From: Oegoconia quadripuncta
Taxonomy: Eukaryota > Arthropoda > Insecta > Lepidoptera > Autostichidae
Assembly (NCBI GenBank): GCA_949316235.1
Contig: OX438749.1
Coordinates: 10,372,914 to 10,436,913 of the forward strand
Length of the DNA: 64,000 bases
Direction of reading: 5' to 3'
How positions within the stretch are numbered: the stretch's first letter is position 1; each line of letters begins with the position of its first letter. The notes beneath the pieces were generated by a model. The model searched no databases, was not told the origin of the DNA, and was given only the letters and a program-made list of their open reading frames with translations. The position numbers and the translations under genes are program-made. Positions 23,870 through 33,161 of the stretch are shown here, in pieces.

Positions 23870-24573
23870 TTCGAGGAGGAGGAGGACCTCCTTGATGACC
23901 TCAATAGAGTCTACCAAGGAGTGGGTCTTATAAATGAATATGGACAAGAGAAACGCCAGATGAATGCCTATATTGTACCCACCCCCTGAAGATAGGAGAC
24001 ACTACCTTCGAACTAACCTGGGACAAATAGTTCAGTTAAGTAAATCCAACTTCGAAAAGGAGATCAATCGTCGAACCCAACTCGGCTGGGTAGCGTTTGG
24101 CGAGCTAAGTAACATCTTCTCGTCCCAAATACTTCTCAGACGTATGTCTCAAGTTGAAAGTCTTTGATCAGCATGTGTTGCCAGTGATGACACATGGAAC
24201 TGAAACGTGGTCGCTCACTATGGACCTCATAAGACGGCTCAAGTTCAACTAAAGGACAATGGAGAGAGCTGTGCTCGGTGTCTCCCTGCGGAATCGAATC
24301 AGAAATTAGAAAATCCGCAGGAGATCCAAGGTGACCGAATTGCCAAACTTAAGGCACATTGTTCGTAGGACCGACGGCCGTTGGAGCGGAAAGGTTCTAG
24401 AGTTGCGATGACGCACTGGAAGACGTAGAGTGGGCAGGCTCCCCTAGAGGTGGACCGACGACTTGTAAAAAACGCGGGAAGCCGTTGGATGCGGGCAGCG
24501 CAGGACCGATCGTTGTGGAGATCTTTGGGGGAGGCCTTTGTCCAGCAGTGGACGTCTTTCGGCTGATGATGAT
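23870..24573 (+). pseudogene. RTE-clade LINE, 5'-truncated and dead
   Basis: About 700 bp of the 3' end of an RTE-type LINE ORF. Pieces readable in shifting frames include LLDDLNRVYQGVGL near the start, LGQIVQLSKSNFEKE, RTQLGWVAFGELSNIFSS, VLPVMTHGTETWSL, ERAVLGVSLRNRIRN, VRRTDGRW, GRRRVGR, GSRWMRAAQDRSLWRS and GEAFVQQW. In the family these follow the reverse transcriptase core. Frame changes and stops (for example after ESL at 24167) disable it. The 3' end is the GATGATGAT repeat usual for these elements. It is the most complete of the RTE pieces in this window. Confidence 0.82.
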
Positions 24574-24664
24574 TTTTCTAACTAACCCTATGGTTAACAG
24601 GAAGAAATCCCTCTAGGGGATAAGTCCGCCGTTGTACTCAAAGCGTTTACAAACAAACAAATGA
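24574..24664 (+). mobile_element. LINE 3' untranslated fragment
   Basis: TCTAACTAACCCTATGGTTA, GGAAGAAATCCCTCTAGGGG, ATAAGTCCGCCGTTGTACTC and AAAGCGTTTACAAACAAACAA are the complement of the piece at 2488-2642, with about 75 bp missing between the last two blocks. It abuts the RTE tail on its left, so one element may have inserted beside or into the other. Confidence 0.6.
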
Positions 24665-25047
24665 ATGATGATAAATAACCTGTAATCAGATACCCAAAAA
24701 CTTCGTGTCAGTTATTGACTTGCTTGTACTCTGATTAGCTTTTAGAAGGCCACGTAAAAAGCAACCTTGGTGGGCCAATGCGGTATGCCTCCCTCATACT
24801 TCAACTAGTTGACATTATTAATTATCTAAAGTAAATCAAACATTTGGCGTCTATGGGATGTGTGGTCGGTGAGAAACACAAACAAAAAGAAAACAGTCAG
24901 AAATTTGTACAAAGGGTGATATCTCTAAAAGAGATTTTTTCCAGGGTTCTATCGGAGATTAAGAACGACTATAATAGGAAGCCTTTCAGCCCGCTTTTCC
25001 AATAGCTGTTTGCAATATCCGTATCGGTAAATCATTAGATTATAAAT
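24665..25047. other. No feature recognised
   Basis: Spacer between repeats. No gene signal. Confidence 0.35.
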
Positions 25048-25200
25048 AACTAGCTTTTCGCCCGCGTCTTCGTTCGTATGTGAATTTCGATTATTATTAT
25101 TTAACCTTCCGGAAGAAATTGTCTAATTGATAGTGTAAACCGTATAAAAATTGGCTGCGTAGTTTGGTTAAACACACAAACAGTCAGACGCGGATAATGA
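25048..25200 (+). repeat. Lepidopteran 'ACTAGCTTTT...CCCGCG' repeat
   Basis: The start ACTAGCTTTTCGCCCGCGTC and the end CACACAAACAGTCAGACGCGG follow the layout of a very common moth/butterfly repeat (recalled, not searched). Non-coding. Confidence 0.45.
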
Positions 25201-25624
25201 CTTTGTCTTGTACTATTTCTATCTAAATTTCATGCCAGGTACAAAAAATGTCACTGTCTGTCAATATTTCATCTCAGTTTGAATACCTATATAGCCGATA
25301 AAATTTTAACTAGTACCAAACCCTTCAATGAAATATTTTTTCCCAAATACTGCTCTCAAATAAAACCCTTACAATTTAAGCTCATTAATTTTTTATATTT
25401 CCGCGTCGTTGAGTCCCTCTTTCATTCGTGATTAATTTTTTTTTCATCTCCAATTAATAAATTATTCTAATTATTACAGGTACTTCACAATCTTGCTGAC
25501 AACTACAAGGCGTGATTTACTGGAGGAAAGTTATTATTCATAATGTGAGTATTAGTATATTCTCTACTTACTGCAAAAATTCATTGGAAGTGACATAGGT
25601 GGGTTTAACTCTATTTAACTAAGT
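25201..25624. other. No feature recognised
   Basis: AT-rich spacer immediately 5' of a truncated LINE. Confidence 0.35.
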
Positions 25625-26335
25625 AGATGTTTGTTTCTATATACTGACTGTATACTGACCTACGGCATTCTGTTGTGGGGAAATGCCGCGGACATAAATT
25701 GTATCTTTGTTCTGCAGAAACGAGCGGTTCGCGCGATTTACAAACTGGGCCCCAGAGTGTCTCTTAGGAATAAATTTAAAGAAATTAATATATTAACATT
25801 AGCATCGCAATATATTTACGAAAACTTAATGTATGTAAGAAAAAATATAGAATCGTTTAAGAAAAATAGTGATATACATAATGTTAATACCAGATATAAA
25901 AATAAACTTGCTGTTCATGCCAGCCGTTTACACAAAGTCACTAAGTCATTTAAGGGGCAATGTATACGCTTTTATAATAAGGTTCCAGTGGACATTCAAA
26001 ATTTACCTTTAAATAAATTCAAAACCATCATAAAACAGACATTATTTACCAAAGGCTATTATAAAATTTCTGACTATCTGGATGATAAGCAAGCATGGAC
26101 ATAGGCCGCTCGGCGATATTCAGCCTAATTATACAATATAATATAATTGTAACCCAAACTTATTTAAAAGAGCAACCCTTGAGTTTCTTGCTCGTTCTTC
26201 TCTGGGGAATCTGCTTTGCGAATGAGCAAAAATGTCAATAATTTTAATATTAAGATAAAAAATGTGACGTTTTCAAGTGATAATCTTTATCCTACGAAAT
26301 AAATATTTTTTGACTTTGACTTTGACTTTGACTTT
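25625..26335 (+). mobile_element. 5'-truncated CR1/Jockey-group LINE with (TTTGAC)n tail
   Basis: A LINE 3' end of about 710 bp. It holds the last ~155 codons of the reverse-transcriptase ORF (25631-26104), a 3' untranslated region with AAAGAGCAACCCTTGAGTTT near 26168, and four TTTGAC units at 26311-26335. The 3' untranslated block recurs at 44575. Truncation at the 5' end is the usual outcome of LINE insertion. No target-site duplication was identified. Confidence 0.85.
25631..26104 (+). pseudogene. LINE ORF2 C-terminal fragment
   Basis: The open segment encodes 157 residues matching the end of the ORF2 at 30264. TYGILLWGNAADI aligns with QYGLIVWGNSSDI, LQKRAVRAI with VQKRCVRSL, and IRFYNKVPVDIQNLP with AAKVYNALPNELK. 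It contains no endonuclease or reverse transcriptase catalytic residues. The reading frame is intact to its stop, so the insertion is fairly young or was little damaged. Confidence 0.85.
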
Positions 26336-26975
26336 CCAATTTATCTCACCCATCACATGCCAATACACTCAGCACAGACCTGTTTTACTATATAGACCGT
26401 GTATTCTAGTACCGACTACAGAGTTAAGAATGTGATTTCAAATAACACCAATAAGTATCTCAGATCCACGCATTTGTGTGTTGTTTTTTTTTTCTGTGCT
26501 TTACATGGTTTGCGTGCTTGTGTTATAGAACAATATCAGACAGACAAACATTCCCATTAAGGACTTTCAACTGACCTTCCAATTCTGTTAAGATCCGTTT
26601 AAGAGTATTCATTCTATATAAAAAGTAGGTATCGAACGTATGGTCGATCGTACCACACTACCAGAGGGTCTCGTGTCGAACAACCCCTCTTATTCATTGA
26701 CCGCTACTTCGTCCCCTGCCTCCGGCTGCTCCACTAGACCGTAGCGGTCATGCTCTGCCACCGGTTTTACTTTTTAAACGAGATAGACATTCTTAGTTAA
26801 AATTTTACGAAGGTCTAGAATAAACATTATGGATGAAATTAGAGTAATGCTTTCAGCAATCGGGGAAAATTGGAATAGTTAGATACGAAACTCTGGTAGC
26901 CTATGTTTAGCAGTATACTAGAGAGAACAGCCCGCTCCTGACTCCTCCCACTGTAACTGCTGGAAGCCAGGCTAA
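26336..26975. other. No gene; one inverted repeat
   Basis: TGACCGCTAC (26698-26707) is the exact reverse complement of GTAGCGGTCA (26741-26750) across a 33-base GC-rich loop. Otherwise unremarkable. Confidence 0.45.
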
Positions 26976-27216
26976 ATTTTGGTTGGTGGTGGGTAATTTT
27001 AAATATCCGCCTAGCTAGCTACCACTATCTTATCTAATTCTGCCGCCAAACAGTAACGTTAATAGTATTGTTGTGTTCCCGTTGTCAGCAGAGATAAGAT
27101 ATCTAGTCCCCAAAATATTAAGGGGATTCCGGGTCAGTACGCTTCCACCTTCGGCCTTATCTTCACTTAACATCAGGTGTGAGGTCAAGTGCTAACCCGT
27201 TGTGCATAAAAAAAAA
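26976..27216 (+). mobile_element. SINE A copy, 5'-truncated
   Basis: It begins at the GGTTGGTGGT hairpin arm, so it lacks the tRNA-like head. It includes CTTATCTAATTCTGCCGCC, TTCCCGTTGTCAG, CGGGTCAGTACGCTTCCACC and the 3' block CTTCACTTAACATCAGGTG, and ends GTTGTGCAT plus poly-A. TGATTG is deleted from the GTGTGATTGAGGTC block. Confidence 0.87.
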
Positions 27217-28947
27217 CACAGCGAACACCTTTTCAGGCCAGGCCAGGATCAATAGTTGAAGACGTTGTAGTATCTATCAAAGGTAGACTGTGGCTAACGT
27301 GACTCTATTGCTTCCTTGGGCACCAGAATATATAATGAGAGAAGAGTGAAGGCTGACACCAGATATAGAGAATGGAAGCTTTATGAAGTCTGTTCTTTTT
27401 TCCAATTTTTGGCGATACAGTTATTATGATGTATATATATAACATAATACATGCACTAGCAAGTAGTTTACTCGATGAATTGGTTACTCCTGCCTAGTAT
27501 GAGACACCTGCAATTTTTCAGAAATAAAGTCCAATTCAAATTTACTTAAATAATACACATACATAGGTATGTGGTAGAGTTCTTAACTTAAACTGCTTCC
27601 AAATCATCTTCTCCGGTTGCGCAGAATCATCATCATCCTCCTTCTATTGCAATCGCACATAATATTGTTTGAATTGGACATAGGTACTTTGTTTCCACCC
27701 TACTTTAAATAGTATAGCACGAGGAAAATACTCGCCGTGAGTGAAAAAAAATCATTTTCGGGTTAAGTTGTTAACAACGTACAAATATTTTCTAGAAATG
27801 CACTCAAAAATGAAGTACTTGTACTCGTAGGTAAAACAAAGGGGATGGAAAAGTATTTTGGGCACGTTCCCTCACAGGCTACCCTCGAGCTTTAGGAACC
27901 GCTGTGACTTTTAATTAATTTCAAAAAAAAAAACAACGCTAATGCTGGTCCTGGCTGCAGAAAAGTTTCCTTGCGTTTGTTTTTATTTCATTGACTGTAG
28001 TAGCTATTTTGTACTATATGGACACTTGCTAGTGTTGGGCGATCAGGCCTTATCTTTTTATTTTATTTTTTATTTGCATGGTAAACATACTCGAATTAGT
28101 TGTAAAGTTGCAATGTAGGCCCTGAGAAAAACTTCTTTTTTGTTTTTTTTTTATTTATATTACTTACAATTATAGTTTCCTGCATTGCCAATAAACACCT
28201 AATGGATTGTACAATTTATCAGACCGTCTAATTTTCATGACAAAAGCAAAAACTATTTTGGTAATTCAATCATGTTTTATCACAACTGCTTAATCAGTTA
28301 TCATCCGCTTTCGAACACCAGATACGTTTTAGGTAACCTACTTTTAAAATTGTAATGAATAACTGATTTGAGTATTTTCATCTGAACTATTATTTAAGTT
28401 GCCATACAAAAGTATTAGTCACGTTTAAGCTTTGACGTATGAAGAAATGTCTAGAAATCGGTTAGAATTATCTGGCTTATCACTCGTTATTTGTTTGGGA
28501 AGAAGTAATATTTATATTTAGAATGATTGCATGCATCGTCTTTTGTATATGGTTGTTAATGTTGGCACTACTGCTATTTGTGCGTCTGTGGTTATTTCTA
28601 ACAACGTAACTTTCAATAGAGTCACGGTAGATAGTAAGTACCCTTTATTTTGTAAAGTTTTCATTCACCGCGGTGCCAAAGTTTTGGGTGCCACATGTCA
28701 ACTAAAACATTGCAAGTTTCACGTCTAATTTATCACGGCGTTAATTATGAAATTGGATTATATTACTCGACACTCATTAGCTTAATTAAATAAGATAAGG
28801 CTTATCAAAACGCGGGTCGTGATAAATGAGAAAATGAAGAAGCATTTTATGTAAAGGTAGCCAGTGAAAATATCAAATCTTCAGGGTATGACTGAGCCCA
28901 AGACAATTTTCTTTTCTTGCTAAAAATTACCCGCTTCTCAGAGAACC
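27217..28947. other. No feature recognised
   Basis: AT-rich. An ATG at 28525 opens a 28-codon, very hydrophobic peptide, and an overlapping frame is open for 65 codons. Neither can be tied to a gene. Confidence 0.4.
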
Positions 28948-28997
28948 TAAATAATTTGACTATTTAAATAGTCAAATTATTTACGGTACTAATACCG
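28948..28997. repeat. 36-nt perfect palindrome followed by a small hairpin
   Basis: 28948-28965 and 28966-28983 are exact reverse complements with no loop (18-bp arms around ACTATTT|AAATAGT). Directly after it, ACGGTA and TACCGT form a second small stem around CTAA (to about 28998). Confidence 0.9.
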
Positions 28998-30013
28998 TAT
29001 AATACTAAGAAACATAACGAATTATAGTGATTAAATATTCTCCAAGTACTAGGTCGGGTCTCTTTACGTATTGTACGTATGCAGTTGTAATCAAATCTCT
29101 GTGGTTATACTGTTTCTATACCTGGTAGATTTTGAATTAGAAAATAACAATTGATTTTTTGAATTGATAAAATTAAAAAAAGAAAAACAATTTCGCTCCA
29201 TTTTTCCTCTGTTTCTCAGTCTGGGCAACTGAGTGAAATATGCAAAATGCGATACAAGCTGCAAAGAAAATTGTGTCGTTTATGGACCTAATGCAATGCT
29301 GGCACCTTTACCGCAGCTTGCTCTAGTCACCCTATAACCGATTCAAGTCGATGCTATCTATGTAAAAGTGAAGCAAGATCAGTTTGTTAGACTTCTCTGA
29401 GGAATACATTGATCACAAAACCGCACATTTATACTATAATTCAAAGTAACTAACCTTAAAAAAAAGTCTTGAATTATGTATAAAATACGAAGACACCTTT
29501 TCCCCGACCTTAATATAATATTACCTACCTTACAAAAAGTTTTGCAGATACTTATCCATGTCATGTAAAATGTCAGCGGCGGTGGCGTGTGAATAAAACC
29601 CTCTCTCACTTTATTGCTAGTAGGTACGTTCTGGTTAGTGCGAGTACATAGCAAATAAATGAGTCCGCTCGGTTTGATTCATGCGAATAGGGTTCGGAAA
29701 TACCCGGCAACAAATAAAACACATCAAACTATCCACTGTACGCGTATTACGCGACAGAGAGCCACCAAATTCTCTGCAGTTTCACTAAAGGTATCGGAAC
29801 AATACACTATCGCAATGAAATGTTTTTTATTGTAAGATGGCGTATTGTTTCATAATTCTAATGGTTGCAGCTAATGAAAGCTTTACCTTTTATGCTCTAT
29901 TAACCCTTAATGAATGTTGCAATTCGATAATTAGTTTTGTCGCTCATAATGGCGGAGAAAATTTCCTTTGAGATGACGGGAATTCGACCATCCCCGTCTA
30001 TTGAATAATTTTC
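28998..30013. other. No feature recognised
   Basis: AT-rich 3' flank of the large LINE insertion. Chance frames only. Confidence 0.4.
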
Positions 30014-30022
30014 GAATCGTTT
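30014..30022. repeat. Candidate target-site duplication, 3' side
   Basis: GAATCGTTT directly abuts the (GAAAT)5 tail of the LINE. The same nine bases occur at 34880-34888 beyond the tRNA-like module. Confidence 0.6.
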
Positions 30023-30047
30023 GAAATGAAATGAAATGAAATGAAAT
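30023..30047 (-). repeat. LINE 3' tail (ATTTC)5
   Basis: Five perfect units, read GAAAT on the plus strand. CR1/L2-like elements typically end in short repeats rather than poly-A, and the tail marks the exact 3' end of the insertion. Confidence 0.93.
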
Positions 30048-30263
30048 AATTTATTTGCTTGATTTTGGGTACAAGATAGGATGACACATAACAGAAGTCC
30101 CATTCAAAATCTACTTAAAATCTAGCGTGCAAATATTTAATAGCATTAGTTAGGTTATTACTTAAATATAATATAATAATGTTTGTTGTCACAATATAAA
30201 ACTAATTAGTTGTCAATTATGTGTTGATGTCAGAAAAGCGATATTGTCCGTTATATAAGTATT

Positions 30264-33161
30264 TTAAAATAGTGGTAGGTATTCCTTAATTGAATAATAA
30301 CATTTGTTGATAAGCCATTCGTGTAACTTAATTTTAAATTGTCGTCCAGTCAATAATTTTAATTCATTTGGGAGGGCGTTATATACCTTCGCAGCCATAT
30401 AATTAACGTTTTTTTGCGTAACTGACAACATATATTTAGGTATAATTACTTTATCGGGCCCTCTAGGTCGTAACTGTTTAATATTGGGCCTAATTTGTAT
30501 GGGATAGTGTTCTGGTTGTTCCCTTACAAACAAACAAAGTTGTTTTATGTACAGACCCGTGAGTGTAAGTAGTTTGTACTGTCTGAATAACGGTCTACAC
30601 GAGTCTAGAAAATTTGCACCGCAGAGTGACCTTACACATCTTTTCTGCACTCTGAATGCCCTTACAATATCTGAACTATTTCCCCATACAATAAGACCAT
30701 ACTGTAAAACAGAGGCAACATGTGCATGATATGTGAGCAGGGCGCTTTCTATCGAAGTTATTTTCCGGAGGCGGCGAAGGGCAAATGCGAATCTACCAAG
30801 GCGGTCACATACTGAATCTATGTGAAACTTCCAGCTACAGTTCTCGTCAACGATTATACCTAAAAATCTAGTATACTGTACACTCTCTATTACTTGTCCA
30901 TTATAGATTACATTTAATTTAAGTTTTTTATTTCTATATGTACCGAATTGCATAAATTTTGTCTTCTTAATATTTACTTCAAGATTATTTGTTTCCATCC
31001 AACAAATTATATTTTTAACTGTCTTATTAATTTCATTTACAAAGTCGTTCACATCAGTCTTCCTATTTTTATCCTTACCCTTTATAATGATGGTGGTATC
31101 GTCAGCATATAGAATTGTTTCATGATTGGTCATTTTGGGTAGGTCATTTATATAAAGAATAAAAAGTAGTGGACCTAGTATTGTTCCTTGAGGAACTCCG
31201 CAACTATTAAGTTTATAGTTAGATCTGGTAGTAACTTTCTTATAGGTTTTATTCCCTTTCCGGCTTGTTTTAACTATTTCCACACATTGCTGCCTATTAC
31301 GTAGATAGCTAACAAACCATTCATTTGCTGTTCCTCTTATACCGTATTTATACAGTTTGTCAGTAAGTTTGTCGTGGTCAACAAAATCGAAAGCTTTGCT
31401 CATATCGAAATAAAGAGCCACTACTGGAATATTGTCATCCACACATTCGAGTACTGATCGAACTAACCTGAAGTTTGCTGTCGTTGTATTTCTTTTCTTT
31501 CTGAAACCATATTGATCCCCGCTGATGATATTATATTTGTCGATGAAAGTTGTAATTCGTTTGTGAACGGCTTTTTCTAATATCTTAGCTAGAACTGGGA
31601 TTAGAGTAATGGGTCTATAGTTATTCATATCTGATTTGTCACCGGTTTTGTGAAGAGGTTTCACGATAGAGTATTTTAATTTCTCTGGGAATACGCCCTG
31701 GATGAAGGAGAGATTTGTAATGTGACTAAGGACTGGAGCAATATGTATTGCGACTAATTTTAAAATTTTTGTTGGCAGTTCATCATATCCTATAGAATTT
31801 GTACTTCTAAGTGACTTGATTATTTTGACTATTTCATCATCAGTTGTCGGAAATAGGAAGACGCTTTGACAACAACTACTTATATTTGTAATATCTTTGT
31901 TGAACTTTTTTGTGCGATTAGTCAGTTCTATGAAGAAGTTATTAAAACTATTTGCCATTTCTTCAGGGTCGTCAATAAGGTGATTATTTCTATTTATTTG
32001 TTCAATGTCATTATTATGAATTATATTATGTAAATTTTCATTTATTAGATTCCATACAGCTTTGCTTTTATTCTTTGCTTTAAGTATTCTATTTCTATTA
32101 TTTTTTCTTTGTTCCGCTAAAATACATTGTCTTAAAACTCTGGAGTAAATTTTGTATTTTTGCTTGTACACATGCTTATATTCGATGTTTGCTCTTTTAT
32201 ACATAGTATACATCTTTCTTTTTTCAGCACATGACCTTTTGATGCCCTGTGTAATCCATTTACACTTATTGGATTTAATGATCACTTTAACAATGATTTT
32301 AGGAAAACACAAATCATAAAATAGTGTTAGAATGTCATGGAATTTAGAAAAGGCTACGTTTGTATCTACTTCATTTAGAATATCGTTGAAGCTGAGAGAC
32401 GATATGCAGTTACAAAATTTTTCTTTATTTTCTTTACTCAGATCTCTTTTTTCTTCGAACCATTGCGATATTATGTTTTTAATTTCCAATTTCAGCTCTA
32501 AAGTTTGTCCAGTGTGATCTGATAGACCTAGGTCGTGTACAGTCCCCACAGCTGTTGGAATATTACTAATCATGTGGTCTATGCATGAGGTTTGTCTCGT
32601 GGGTAGCTCTATGTGCATTTTCATATTAAATTCATTTAACAATGTTATAAGTCTATCACTGTAAGAGTTTCTTTTCAATATGTCAATATTTATGTCCCCA
32701 CATAAGATAATACGCTGTTTTGGATTATGAGTTAAATTGGATACTAGGCTCTCTAGGTTACTAAAGAAGATATCTATGTCAGAATTTGGCGTTCGGTAAA
32801 TACATATAATTTTCAGATTTCTCTGTGTTAAGTCAATACCAGTACACTCAAAACTTTTATAATTTGAGTATTGACCCAAGTTAAGTTCTGTACAAGGAAT
32901 ATTATTTCGAGTCAGTATACATGTGCCACCCCTTCTTTCTTTAGGTCTGTTATAGAAAGAGACCAATTTGTAATTTAAGATGCTTAAGTTTTTTTCATCT
33001 CCAGATTTCAAAAAAGATTCAGAGCAACAAATTACGTCAATACATTTGCCATTATCCCTAAATTCTTGTAGCACTACCTGTAACATATCTTGTTTGTTAA
33101 GTAGACCCGCAAAGTTTTGATGGAGAATTACCAAACCTTTATGCTTGTAATGATTGTTCAC
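30264..33161 (-). CDS. LINE ORF2: endonuclease and reverse transcriptase
   Basis: About 965 residues. The N-terminal AP-type endonuclease, which nicks the target DNA, shows all expected motifs: QNFAG (N16), CCSESF (E48), IYRTPNS (Y122), CGDINID (D156, N158), IDHMISN (194-200) and LSDHTGQ (SDH 214-216). The reverse transcriptase spans about 495-780, with NYRPITL (514-520), YFDMSKAFD (584-592), CGVPQGTILGPLLF (654-667) and YADD (685-688). The C-terminal region resembles the fragments at 25631 and 41440. The product would copy the element RNA at the target site. The frame has no ATG before Met26, which lies inside the endonuclease. It opens after a TAA at 33177-33179, and the first near-start codon is the GTG at 33159-33161. 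It overlaps ORF1 in the +1 frame, so translation probably needs a frameshift, reinitiation or a non-AUG start. Confidence 0.95.
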   Translation of the reverse strand: MNNHYKHKGLVILHQNFAGLLNKQDMLQVVLQEFRDNGKCIDVICCSESFLKSGDEKNLSILNYKLVSFYNRPKERRGGTCILTRNNIPCTELNLGQYSNYKSFECTGIDLTQRNLKIICIYRTPNSDIDIFFSNLESLVSNLTHNPKQRIILCGDINIDILKRNSYSDRLITLLNEFNMKMHIELPTRQTSCIDHMISNIPTAVGTVHDLGLSDHTGQTLELKLEIKNIISQWFEEKRDLSKENKEKFCNCISSLSFNDILNEVDTNVAFSKFHDILTLFYDLCFPKIIVKVIIKSNKCKWITQGIKRSCAEKRKMYTMYKRANIEYKHVYKQKYKIYSRVLRQCILAEQRKNNRNRILKAKNKSKAVWNLINENLHNIIHNNDIEQINRNNHLIDDPEEMANSFNNFFIELTNRTKKFNKDITNISSCCQSVFLFPTTDDEIVKIIKSLRSTNSIGYDELPTKILKLVAIHIAPVLSHITNLSFIQGVFPEKLKYSIVKPLHKTGDKSDMNNYRPITLIPVLAKILEKAVHKRITTFIDKYNIISGDQYGFRKKRNTTTANFRLVRSVLECVDDNIPVVALYFDMSKAFDFVDHDKLTDKLYKYGIRGTANEWFVSYLRNRQQCVEIVKTSRKGNKTYKKVTTRSNYKLNSCGVPQGTILGPLLFILYINDLPKMTNHETILYADDTTIIIKGKDKNRKTDVNDFVNEINKTVKNIICWMETNNLEVNIKKTKFMQFGTYRNKKLKLNVIYNGQVIESVQYTRFLGIIVDENCSWKFHIDSVCDRLGRFAFALRRLRKITSIESALLTYHAHVASVLQYGLIVWGNSSDIVRAFRVQKRCVRSLCGANFLDSCRPLFRQYKLLTLTGLYIKQLCLFVREQPEHYPIQIRPNIKQLRPRGPDKVIIPKYMLSVTQKNVNYMAAKVYNALPNELKLLTGRQFKIKLHEWLINKCYYSIKEYLPLF

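Noticed and set aside
28525..28611. Hydrophobic 28-codon peptide as a membrane-protein first exon
   Set aside because: Only a short Leu/Phe-rich run with a mediocre donor (AAC|GTAACT), and an overlapping frame is open longer. No supporting features.
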